A DNA stretch of 64,000 nt from Streptomyces griseus (GTDB lineage Bacteria; Actinomycetota; Actinomycetes; Streptomycetales; Streptomycetaceae). The position numbers were made by a program, and so were the translations under genes. The notes beneath the pieces were generated by a model, which worked only from the letters and a program-made list of their open reading frames with translations, was not told the DNA's origin and searched no databases. The DNA lies in assembly GCF_001715295.1 (NCBI RefSeq), contig NZ_MDKB01000001.1:1621695-1685694 (forward strand), given 5' to 3'. This document shows, piece by piece, positions 25,239 to 33,432 of the stretch (its first letter is position 1; each line of letters begins with the position of its first letter).

Positions 25239-26804
25239 TTACCCTCCCAGGGCAGTGAGAAGGCGATCAGGCCGGTTGAATTCGGGGTCATGGGGCCACC
25301 GAACGGACGGACGGCCTGGAACGCTCACAGCGAAAAGAAACATTAGCAGTACGTCTCACATGCGAACAAGCATATGTTTTATGTTTCGAATGCATACGCC
25401 ATGGGAATATTTACCCGCCCGCCGGAGTGCCTTGAAACAGCAACATCGGAGATGTTACGGGCGTCTGTGTCATGGACTATCGGCGCAGCTAATTTGCCTG
25501 CAGAACAATCCTTCCCGGCTTATCCGTCCGTTCAGAGGCAACCGCTATGACCGGACGGCGAGCACCGGCACCGTGCCGCCCAAGGCGACGAACAACGGCC
25601 TTACGGAGTAGCCGACTTGGGGCACACCACGTTGCACCGGGCGGACCAGTCACCACGTCAGATGCCCGCCCGTTGCCCGCCGTTGCCCGGTCGGTGCCCG
25701 CCGCCCGAACCCCGCGATCCCTTCCCTCTCCCACGGCGCCCCCGGTCCGCCGCCGGCCCCCGAGGACGTCCGGGTCCCTCCGGCCGCCCGGGCACCGCTC
25801 CACGCCGGCAGCCCGGGGCGCGGCGACCGGCCCGCGGCAGCCGGACGGGACGCCGGGAGCCGGCCGCCACGACCACCGACCCCGCCCGGCCCGGCGGCCC
25901 CGGCGCGGGTGACTCGGCCGCCCGCGCCGCCGGGCCCGAGGCCGCACACGCCGCAGCGCACCCTCCCGGCGCGGAGCTCCCGGCAGGCCGGGAAGGCCTT
26001 GTGGCCCGGGGCCGCGACAGCGCCGCTGCCCCGGGCGCCGAGGGGCGTCCCAGGAGGCGCCGGCGGACGGACCGACGCCCGTACACGGCTCCGGGCGCCC
26101 CGCTCCGGGACGGCGGCGTCCTCGACCCGGCCCCCCACCCCACGGGAGAAGACCGGGCACCCCAGGCGCGGGTGCCCCCGCACCACCGAACGAGCACCTT
26201 GCGGATCGGCGATCCCGCGCTCCTGGGCCCGGTGCCGGGACAGCGCCGGGCGGCGGGCCCGCCCGTGACCCGCCCCGGGGCCACACGCCCCGCCCGGGGC
26301 CCGACAGGCCGGCCGACGAACTTTGGCGCGTGGAGAGCCAGTAGGTGATCCCCGCGCACCCGTCACCGGCCGCGGGACCGAGGCGCGCCCCGGTCCCGCG
26401 ACGGCGGATCCCGCACCGGCGCGCACCATTCCCCGGAGCGAACCGCGAGACGATTTCCAGGACGAGCACCCTGCGACAGCGCACACCGTTCACCCGCGGA
26501 TCCCGTAGCGGGAACTCGAAGGGTGAACGGCTCCGGCGTGAACGGGACGGATTCGCCACGCCCTTCCCGGTCACCTCGACGGAGTTTCTGTAGTTCCACA
26601 GTGCACTCCGGGCGTTCCGTCATCCATGAACGCTGATGCTATGCGGCGCACCCAGCCTCCACTTCCTCCACGATGCGGTTCCTGGCCGGCTTCGAAACCG
26701 TCACCACGGCAGTCCTGGGTGAGCAGCGGGAGAGAAGGCCCGAACGGCGGCCTGCCACACACTGGGTGCCGGAGCATATCCGCAACGAGTGGAGGGAATT
26801 CCAC
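25239..26804. other. Long gene-free region with an AT-rich patch
   Basis: 1.57 kb. 25330-25510 is strikingly AT-rich for this window and probably holds the promoter of the AraC gene. It contains the inverted repeat at 25442-25456. 25550-26600 is GC-rich with long overlapping frames on both strands that show no family features. A degenerate match to the cluster element (26603-26621) precedes the next gene. No gene is called. Confidence 0.5.
25442..25456. promoter_or_regulatory. Inverted repeat in AraC upstream region
   Basis: AACATCGGAGATGTT is a 6-bp inverted repeat with a 3-bp spacer in the AT-rich region about 200 bp upstream of the AraC start. It is a possible operator; the binding protein is unknown. 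Confidence 0.35.
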
Positions 26805-27608
26805 ATGGCGAACAACGGAAACGTCCTGGCAGATCTGGTCGATGAAGGGGAGGAGATCGATGCTCTGGTCGCGGAGTTGAGCGACGCCGAATGGGACACA
26901 CCGACCCCCGCCGAAGGATGGACGATAGCCCACCAGATCGCCCATCTGGCCATGGTCTTCGAACTGGCGGAGAAAGCCGCCGCCGACGCCCCGGCCTTCG
27001 AGGCCAAGGTCGCCGGGCTCGGCCCGTCCTTCGACGCGGCGGTCCAGCAGGGACTGCGCCCCTACCTGGCCGAAGGCCCCGCCCGGCTGCTGGCCCGCTG
27101 GCGCGCCCAGCGTGCCGCCACCGAACAGGCGCTGTTCGCGGTCGGTCCGCAGCAGATCGTTCCGTGGCTGGTGCGTCCCATCCCCGCCGCGGTACTCACC
27201 GCGGCCGGAATGATGGAGACCTTCGCGCACGGCCAGGACGTGGCGGACGCCCTGGGTGTGCGGCGGACGTACACCGACCGGGTCCTCCACATCGCCCAGT
27301 TCGCGATCGCCACCTGGGATTTCGGCTACCAGTCGCGTGAGCTGACAGCACCGCCGACCGGTTTCCGCTTCCGCCTGACGGCGCCCTCGGGGGCCGTACG
27401 GGAGATGGGGCCCGAGGGAGCACGTGAACTCATCGAGGGCCCGGCGGTGGACCTGTGCCTGCTCACCACCCGGCGGCGCCACCGTGCGGACCTGGCACTG
27501 ACCGCCGGCGGACCCGAGAGCGACCGGTGGCTCGACATCGCCCAGGCGTACCGCGGCCCGGCGGGCCCCGGCCGCCGTCCGGGACAGTTCACCGAGGTGC
27601 CCGGATGA
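26805..27608 (+). CDS. Mycothiol-type maleylpyruvate isomerase/DinB-like protein (TIGR03084-like)
   Basis: A 267-residue protein of the DinB/MDMPI superfamily, TIGR03084-like. The N-terminal four-helix bundle has SDAEWDTPTPAEGWTIAHQIAHLA, with a histidine of the usual metal site, and MMETFAHGQDVADALG supplies the second His segment. A C-terminal SCP-2-like region begins near residue 185 (FRFRLTAPSG). It starts at ATG 26805 behind GGAGGG; the longer frame is rejected. Mycothiol-dependent transfer or isomerisation is known for the superfamily. Here it might handle a thiol-activated enediyne or a tailoring step, which is inference. It is convergent with the SgcJ-like gene and shares a strong terminator. 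Confidence 0.85.
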   Translation: MANNGNVLADLVDEGEEIDALVAELSDAEWDTPTPAEGWTIAHQIAHLAMVFELAEKAAADAPAFEAKVAGLGPSFDAAVQQGLRPYLAEGPARLLARWRAQRAATEQALFAVGPQQIVPWLVRPIPAAVLTAAGMMETFAHGQDVADALGVRRTYTDRVLHIAQFAIATWDFGYQSRELTAPPTGFRFRLTAPSGAVREMGPEGARELIEGPAVDLCLLTTRRRHRADLALTAGGPESDRWLDIAQAYRGPAGPGRRPGQFTEVPG

Positions 27609-27624
27609 CCCGGCGGCGGCGGTG

Positions 27625-27677
27625 ACGGGAAGGGCCGGGGGCCGGGGCTGTCCGCCCCGGCCCCCGGCCCTTCCCGT
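27625..27677. terminator. Perfect 24-bp inverted repeat, bidirectional terminator
   Basis: Exact arms 27625-27648 and 27654-27677 with a 5-nt loop (TGTCC), exactly between two convergent stops (27608 and 27687). A very strong bidirectional terminator is expected. Confidence 0.92.
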
Positions 27678-27686
27678 GGAGCGGAC

Positions 27687-28094
27687 TCAGCCGACCGGAG
27701 TGTTCTGGTAGGCGGCGAGCCGCCACCCGGTTCCCTCCCTGACGACCACCCAGGTCGCCCGGACGGAGCGCTCCGCCGACACCTCCTCCTCGCCGGGCAG
27801 CAGAACACCTCCCGCCGTCACAAGGACCGCGGAATCCGGGCTGAGGAACTCGACCGAAATCGGCTCACCCGTCACGCGCGTCCCCTTGTAAGGGCCGGCG
27901 AATGCTTCCGTCATGAACTCCGCGACGGCCTCCCGGCCCTTCTTGAAAACCCCGGGCAGAATCATCGTGCCCTTCTCGGTGAACACCTCGGCGAACTTCC
28001 TCGCGTCATGACTCGCCCACGCCGCGACAATCCGCTGCGGAACTGCCGCCGCACCTGCCTGATCGGTAGAGGCGGAGCCACTCGTGTTCGGCAT
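27687..28094 (-). CDS. SgcJ/EcaC-family NTF2-like protein
   Basis: 135 residues with the SnoaL/NTF2-like fold of the SgcJ/EcaC family, first named in enediyne clusters. Typical features are IVAAWASHDARKFAEVF, GTMILPGVFKKGREAVAEFM, and the C-terminal ATWVVVREGTGWRLAAYQNTP. The reaction is not established to my knowledge, although SgcJ-type proteins are linked to early enediyne core formation. The start is ATG 28094, six bases after AGGGAG; ATG 28100 lies too close to the ribosome site. It is a single-gene unit, convergent with the DinB-like gene. Confidence 0.93.
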   Translation of the reverse strand: MPNTSGSASTDQAGAAAVPQRIVAAWASHDARKFAEVFTEKGTMILPGVFKKGREAVAEFMTEAFAGPYKGTRVTGEPISVEFLSPDSAVLVTAGGVLLPGEEEVSAERSVRATWVVVREGTGWRLAAYQNTPVG

Positions 28095-28889
28095 TGTCAT
28101 CTCCCTCTGCTACGCGTGTTTCCCGGTCCGCGACAGCGTGGCAAATTTCTTCGCACCGGGACAACTCCCACGATGCCGTCGCACCGAGGGACAGAACCGG
28201 ACCGGCGCTAAAAGGCGGACTGCGTACCGGAGAAGGAAAAGGGCGCGAAAAGAATCCGGGTGCGGATCGGCCCTTCTCGGAACGTGCTCCCACCGGACGG
28301 GCACCGGAGTCCCGCACCGCCTGCGGGCCCGCTCCCCGAGACGGGAAACCGGCAACCGGGCGGTGGAGGAACAGGAAGGTACGGAGCGGGCAGCCGAAGA
28401 CCTGACCCGACGAGGGCACTGCACCCGGTCGTGGAACACGCCCCTCCGGTCCGCGAGCTCCCCGGACGGGGGCGGCCGGAGCGGCCCATGAAAAAACCTC
28501 ACCCGGCAGACGAGGCCGCGGCCCTGCCTGCCGCCGTCCACCAGGAGCCCGCGCCCCGGCCGCTGCCACCGGTCCCTCGCCAGGTCGTCCGGAGCGGAGA
28601 CGACCGGAACGGGCGCTTCCTGCCCGCGGCGCGCACCGGCCTTCCCACCCGCATTCCCGTGAACCTCGCCGGCGGCGACGTCCCGTCGCACCAACCGTGC
28701 GGACGACCCACCGCGACGCGAGGCCCACCACACATGTGCGCCGACACACCCGGGCGCCCTGCGTGGGCCACGGCCGTACGACGCCGGGGCCGGCCGGGGG
28801 ACCGGCACACCCGGCACGAAGCGCCGGGGGCCGGAGCGCGGCAACAGCCACCGCCCCGGCCCCCGGCCCGCCCACCAGGAGCGGAACGC
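28095..28889. other. Intergenic region
   Basis: About 795 bp between the SgcJ-like start and the stop of the ACAD-fold gene. There is no credible ORF. It contains the hairpin at 28824-28868, and an AT-richer patch near 28100-28260 probably holds the SgcJ-like promoter. No good copy of the cluster element was found. Confidence 0.5.
28824..28868 (-). terminator. 12-bp hairpin downstream of ACAD-fold gene
   Basis: Arms GCCGGGGGCCGG (28824-28835) and its complement (28857-28868) with a 21-nt loop, 22 bp past the stop at 28890. A moderate terminator candidate. Confidence 0.5.
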
Positions 28890-30080
28890 TCAGAGGTACT
28901 GGGTGTTGGGGGCCAGCCCGCACATGATGCGCCCGTACAGCTCCAGATTGGTGTTCGGATGCATGACGGCGTGGAGGTTCAGCGTCTGGACGTCGCGCTC
29001 GATGCGCTGGATGGGCACGTGGGTGTAGACCGAGGAGGCGCCACTGGCCGTGTTCAGGATGTCGACGGCCTCCTTCGCCCGCAGGCACGCCGCACCCGTG
29101 TCGAGCCGCACGCGGGCCCGTTCCTCCAGCGTCCACGGCTCGTCGGAGGCGTTCTTGGCGTCCACGAGGTCGGCGATGCGGTACACGTGGAACTCGGTCT
29201 CGTCGATCTTGACCGCCGCCTCGGCGACCTGGAGGTGGGTGAGCGGAGCCTGACTCTGGTCGGTGTACTCGGTGTACGTGATCTTCCGGCCGGGCAGCCG
29301 CTCGAAGAACACGTCCTTGGCGCCCTTGGCCAGACCCAGCGCGGTCGCGCTGACCGTGGCGCACGCCGTCGGCATGATCGGCGCCCGGTGGATCAGCGCG
29401 TCGGCGTTGCTGCCATGACCGCCGTGCCCCTCGAGGATGCCGCCCAACGGGATGTACCAGCCCTCCGGCACGAAGACCTCGTGGGCGACGGTACTGACAC
29501 TGCCCGAACCACGCAGGCCGGCGGTGTGCCAGTCGTCGTCGATCTCCAGCGAAGCCAGCGGAATCAGGGTCATGACCGGCTGGAAACTGCCGTCCTCCAT
29601 GGCCAGCACCGCCGCGTTGGTGTTCCACTTGCTGTGCTTGGCACCGCTGTTGAACGCCCACCTGCCGTTGACGACGATGCCGCCCTTCGCCGGCACCGCC
29701 ATGGCCGTCGGGCTGATGATGCCGCTCACCAGGTCGTCCGGAGAGGCGAACACCTCGTCCTGCACCGCGTCGGGGAAGAGCCCGGCGACCCACGCGCTGA
29801 TGGACCACACGCCGGCGGTCCACGACGCGGACCCGTCTCCCCGGGCCAGTTCCGCCAGCACCTCCACCTGAGTCCTCATATCGGACTCGTAACCGCCCAG
29901 GCGGGCAGGGAGCCGGGTGCGCAGCAGACCCGCCTCCGCCATCGCCTTGACGGTGCCCTCGTGCAACTGGCGGTTCTCCTCGGCCCAGAACGCGTTCTCG
30001 CGGAGCGTCGGCACCAACTGCGCCGCGCGGGCGACAAGATCGGCGCGGCTCGGCGAGGTCGCAAGCTCGGTGGTGTCCAC
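28890..30080 (-). CDS. Acyl-CoA dehydrogenase-fold flavin monooxygenase (1)
   Basis: 396 residues with the ACAD fold of group D flavin-dependent monooxygenases (HsaA/HpaB relatives). It shows LPARLGGYESDMRTQVEVLAEL at the N-terminus, a middle beta-domain (VVNGRWAFNSGAKHSKW, then WHTAGLRGSGS) and a C-terminal helical bundle. The catalytic base of true acyl-CoA dehydrogenases is not recognisable, so hydroxylation with reduced flavin from the reductase at 2513 is more likely. GTG 30080 follows AGGAGA. A cluster element lies 87 bp upstream. It is a single-gene unit. It could oxidise the core or an aromatic side group; the substrate is unknown. Confidence 0.88.
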   Translation of the reverse strand: MDTTELATSPSRADLVARAAQLVPTLRENAFWAEENRQLHEGTVKAMAEAGLLRTRLPARLGGYESDMRTQVEVLAELARGDGSASWTAGVWSISAWVAGLFPDAVQDEVFASPDDLVSGIISPTAMAVPAKGGIVVNGRWAFNSGAKHSKWNTNAAVLAMEDGSFQPVMTLIPLASLEIDDDWHTAGLRGSGSVSTVAHEVFVPEGWYIPLGGILEGHGGHGSNADALIHRAPIMPTACATVSATALGLAKGAKDVFFERLPGRKITYTEYTDQSQAPLTHLQVAEAAVKIDETEFHVYRIADLVDAKNASDEPWTLEERARVRLDTGAACLRAKEAVDILNTASGASSVYTHVPIQRIERDVQTLNLHAVMHPNTNLELYGRIMCGLAPNTQYL

Positions 30081-30167
30081 AGATTCTCCTAGGGAAGCGA
30101 CGACAGCGGGGATGCGCGGACGCCCGGTGACCGGAGTCCTGGATCACCGTCGCAGGCACCGGTGTGC

Positions 30168-30186
30168 GTGACATCTCCTGAATTGC
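30168..30186 (-). promoter_or_regulatory. Cluster element (site for ACAD-fold gene 1)
   Basis: In gene orientation it reads GCAATTCAGGAGATGTCAC, 87 bp before the GTG at 30080. It departs from consensus at GTC. Confidence 0.65.
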
Positions 30187-30569
30187 GGGGCACGGACCCG
30201 TGCCCCCGCGACCCCGGACACGAGCAAGCACCTGTCCGCCCCGGCCACCCGGCCGTGCACGCACCCCCCGCACACCCACCGCGCGCCGCGGCCCCGGGCA
30301 CGCCGGCGAACCGGACGCGGTCCACGACGACGGCCCCACGCGTCACACCGGATGCAACCCCGCGCGGCCCGACCCCCTGCCACCCCCGCCACGCCACACG
30401 GCCCCCGAAGCGCTCACCCCTCGCCCCCCGCAGCGGCCGGCCCCTCGCATCCTGCTCACGCACCGCCGGCCGCCGCACCCGCGGGCGTACGCCACCGGAA
30501 AAAGTCCTTCACCGACCACCCCCCACTGAAGCACCCGCGCGGACCCGGAACAGGCGCACCGCGTCAAGA

Positions 30570-30588
30570 GCAATCCGGAAGATGCCGC
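30570..30588 (+). promoter_or_regulatory. Cluster element (site for alcohol dehydrogenase)
   Basis: GCAATCCGGAAGATGCCGC, facing the alcohol dehydrogenase but 336 bp upstream, which implies a long leader or a distant activator site. Confidence 0.6.
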
Positions 30589-30924
30589 ACACCTGACCGG
30601 CTGTGAGGCTGACGCCGGGCCGAACTCACCGGACACGCAAGCACTTCACGCCCCCGCACACCCGACGGCTGCCCCGTGCCAGGAGCCCGCCCCGCCCGCC
30701 CGACGGCATCAACCCGGCCGGAGCAGACACAGCCCCCGCCCGCCCAAGCCACAGCGGCCACCACCGCATCACCCCCGGCGCGGCAGGAAGCCCGGACCAC
30801 ACTCCGCACCCCCTCATCCGCACCCCACCGACAGCGATCCCGGCGGCAACGAGCCCCAGGACCCCTTCCACCCGGAACGGCCCACGCAGCCTTCCCGAAC
30901 GTCCGAAGCCGGAGAGTGCACGCC

Positions 30925-31941
30925 ATGAAAGCAGCCGTCATCCCCGCGATCAACGCCCGGTGGGAGATCCAGGAAGTCGCGACCCCCCGGCCGGGCCCCG
31001 GCGAAGTGCTCATCAAGGTGCACGCGTGCGGGCTCTGCCACAACGACATCTGGGTCTCCCAGGGCGTCTTCCCCTTCCCGGCATGCCGACCGGCGATCAC
31101 CGGACACGAGGCAGCGGGCGAGGTGGTCGAACTGGGCCCCGGCACCACGACCCGCCAGGTGGGCGACCGGGTCGGCACCACCTGGGTCCAGGCCGCCTGC
31201 GGCCGATGCTCCTACTGCCGGCGCAACCTGCCGCTGACCGGCCAGTCCGGCATGATGTGCGCCGCACCGGTGATGACCGGTCTGACCGTCCAAGGAGGCC
31301 ACGCCCAGTACCTCTGCGTCGCCGCCGCGAGCACCGTGCTGCTCCCCGACGCGATCGACTACACGACAGCCGCACCCGTTCTCTGCGCCGGCTACACGGC
31401 CTGGAGCGCGCTGCGCGTGAGCGAACCGCAGCCGCACGAGCGGATCGCCGTCCTCGGCATCGGGGGGCTGGGGCACATGGCGGTGCAGTACTCCCGGGCC
31501 TGCGGGTTCGAGACCGTCGCCATCACCCGCTCGCCGGACAAGCACGAACTCTCCGCGCGCCTGGGCGCCGACCTCGTCGTCCGTGACGGGGAGGAACTGC
31601 GTGAGGCCGGCGGCGCCGACGTCGTCCTGGTGACCGGCACGTCCTACGAGGCCGCCACCGACGCACTCCAGGGACTGCGGGCCGGCGGGCGGATCGTGCT
31701 GGCCACCATCGACCCGTCGGGTTCGTTCGCCATCGGCCCCACCACACCGTTCTGGGCGCGGGGCCAGCGCGTGCTGGGCGCCACCCACCACGGGCTGCGG
31801 TATCTGACCGAGGCCCTCGACCTGGTCGCCCAGGGCGCGGTGACCCCGATGACCGAGATCTTCCCGATGGACAGGGTCGCGGACGCCGTCGACAAGGCGG
31901 CCAGGGGAGACGTCCGCTTCCGGGCCGTCGTGACGTACTGA
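30925..31941 (+). CDS. Zinc-dependent alcohol dehydrogenase (MDR family)
   Basis: 338 residues. The catalytic zinc region is CGLCHNDIWV and GHEAAGEV. Structural zinc cysteines follow in CGRCSYCRRN with a further Cys after the insertion, and NAD(P) binding is at VLGIGGLGHMAVQYS. The length is normal for the medium-chain family. It starts at ATG 30925 after GGAGAG; the earlier frame is composition noise. It could oxidise an alcohol or reduce an aldehyde intermediate of the core or side chain. It stands alone between the ACAD-fold gene and the acyltransferase. Confidence 0.92.
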   Translation: MKAAVIPAINARWEIQEVATPRPGPGEVLIKVHACGLCHNDIWVSQGVFPFPACRPAITGHEAAGEVVELGPGTTTRQVGDRVGTTWVQAACGRCSYCRRNLPLTGQSGMMCAAPVMTGLTVQGGHAQYLCVAAASTVLLPDAIDYTTAAPVLCAGYTAWSALRVSEPQPHERIAVLGIGGLGHMAVQYSRACGFETVAITRSPDKHELSARLGADLVVRDGEELREAGGADVVLVTGTSYEAATDALQGLRAGGRIVLATIDPSGSFAIGPTTPFWARGQRVLGATHHGLRYLTEALDLVAQGAVTPMTEIFPMDRVADAVDKAARGDVRFRAVVTY

Positions 31942-32071
31942 CCGGCGCCCGGACCCCGCCCGCCCCCCGGGCACCCGCCACCGGGCCGATCGCCGCCCGG
32001 CCGGCCCGACTTCGCCGCCCCGGGCGGACCGCAGCGACCCGGCACGCGGGAAGAACGGGCAGGGCAACACC

Positions 32072-32090
32072 GCACTCTGGAAGACGCCGT
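32072..32090 (+). promoter_or_regulatory. Cluster element (site for acyltransferase)
   Basis: GCACTCTGGAAGACGCCGT, 81 bp before the ATG at 32172. Confidence 0.7.
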
Positions 32091-32171
32091 ACCGTGGCGC
32101 AGCCCGGACAATCCACTTCCGGGACCGGTCGGGGCTCTCTCCCGGCCCTTGCGACGACGAGGCAGGTACGT

Positions 32172-33368
32172 ATGACAGAGGCAACGGCAGCCAGAGCGGG
32201 CAGACTTCCTTCCCTGACCGCGTTACGGTTCGTCGCCGCGCTCCTGGTCTTCGTCTTCCACGCGCACTACCTGGGCATATTCAACGACACCTCGGTGCAG
32301 GAGGCGTACACCTTCGTCACCAGCAGTGCCGGCGGAGTCGGCGTCTCGTTCTTCTTCGTACTCAGCGGGTTCGTCCTGACCTGGGCGGTGAAGCCGGCCG
32401 ACACGATGGGCAGGTTCTGGCGCCGGCGATTCGTCAAGATCTTCCCGAACCACGCCGTGGTCTGGCTGATCGTCGTCGCCATGCTGGCCGTATCCGGTAC
32501 CACGATCGCGGCCGGGCCCGCCACGGCCAACCTCTTCCTGGTGAACGCCTGGGTGCCGGACATGGACAACCTCATCTTCGCGGTCAACGGGGTGACGTGG
32601 TCGCTGTCCGCGGAGATCGCCTTCTACCTGCTGTTCCCGTTCCTGATCCTCGGAATCGACAGGATCCGGGCCGACCGCCTCTGGTACTGGGCCATCGCCG
32701 TGTCGGCGCTGGCCCTGTCGGTCCCGCTGCTGTCGAAGGCCTTCCTGCCCGACACCCCCGTGTTCCCCGGCTACGACCAGTTCTCCTGGCCGCAGATGTG
32801 GTTCGCCTACCAGTTCCCGCTGGTGCGCTGCCTGGAGTTCATCGTCGGTATCCTCTTCGCCCGCATCGTCCTGAACGGGCGGTGGATCCGCCTCGGCCTG
32901 GGCCCGGCCGCGCTCGGCGTCCTCGCGGTGTACGTGGGAGCGCTGTGGCTGCCCCAGCTCTGGTCGTTCGCCGCGCCCTACGCGTTTCCGCTCGGGCTGC
33001 TCGTCGCGGCGGCCGCCGCCGACGACCTCGCCGGCCGGGGAACACCACTGGCCCGCCGTCCGCTGGTCTGGCTGGGCGAGATCTCCTACGCGTTCTTCCT
33101 GATCCACCTCAACGTGCTGAACTCGGCGCAGGCGGCGTTCAAGGGAGAGTGGATGGGGTACGGCGCCTTCGACCGGACGTCGTTGAGTACACCGGCGGCG
33201 GTGCTGTTCCTGCTGGGCTGCCTGGCCGTCAGCATCGTCCTGGCCTGGCTGCTCCACCGGTTCGTCGAGATGCCTGTCATGCGCCGGTGGTCCGGCCCCC
33301 GGCCGCACCGGCCGCCGGTGCCCGCGGCCGGCACCGGTGAGGTCAACACCCCCACGACCACGGGCTGA
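32172..33368 (+). CDS. Acyltransferase 3 (OafA-like) membrane protein with a TTA codon
   Basis: A 398-residue integral membrane acyltransferase with about ten helices. The family start LPSLTALRFVAALLVFVFHAHYLG includes the catalytic-region His, then SSAGGVGVSFFFVLSGFVLT, NGVTWSLSAEIAFYLLFPFL, and the C-terminal ISYAFFLIHLNVL. Such enzymes transfer acyl groups to sugars, antibiotics or macrolides at the membrane. Here it could acylate the enediyne product. Leu18 is a TTA codon (32223-32225), so production may be bldA-dependent. ATG 32172 was chosen over the upstream frame start at 32094 because the element and leader lie between. Confidence 0.9.
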   Translation: MTEATAARAGRLPSLTALRFVAALLVFVFHAHYLGIFNDTSVQEAYTFVTSSAGGVGVSFFFVLSGFVLTWAVKPADTMGRFWRRRFVKIFPNHAVVWLIVVAMLAVSGTTIAAGPATANLFLVNAWVPDMDNLIFAVNGVTWSLSAEIAFYLLFPFLILGIDRIRADRLWYWAIAVSALALSVPLLSKAFLPDTPVFPGYDQFSWPQMWFAYQFPLVRCLEFIVGILFARIVLNGRWIRLGLGPAALGVLAVYVGALWLPQLWSFAAPYAFPLGLLVAAAAADDLAGRGTPLARRPLVWLGEISYAFFLIHLNVLNSAQAAFKGEWMGYGAFDRTSLSTPAAVLFLLGCLAVSIVLAWLLHRFVEMPVMRRWSGPRPHRPPVPAAGTGEVNTPTTTG

Positions 33369-33379
33369 AGCGATCCGGA

Positions 33380-33421
33380 GCTCCGCCCGGTGGGGCCGCT
33401 GCGGCGGACACCGGGCGGAGC
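33380..33421. terminator. 13-bp hairpin between convergent genes
   Basis: Arms 33380-33392 (GCTCCGCCCGGTG) and 33409-33421 are exact complements with a 16-nt loop, between the stops at 33368 and 33433. A bidirectional terminator is likely. Confidence 0.7.
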
Positions 33422-33432
33422 GCTCACCGGGA

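Larger units (their letters stand above)
30081..30924. other. Divergent intergenic region
   Basis: 844 bp with two oppositely oriented cluster elements (30168-30186 facing left, 30570-30588 facing right). No credible ORF was found. Confidence 0.55.

Noticed and set aside
25458..25476. Cluster element copy before the AraC gene
   Set aside because: On the minus strand the right half (CAGACGCCCG) is close, but the invariant GCA is missing.
25489..26574. Long minus-strand frame in the gene-free region
   Set aside because: Gly/Arg/Pro-rich and matched by equally long frames on the other strand; no ribosome site.
26603..26621. Cluster element copy before the DinB-like gene (GCACTCCGGGCGTTCCGTC)
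   Set aside because: The left half matches but the GRAGAYGCC half is broken; too degenerate to count.
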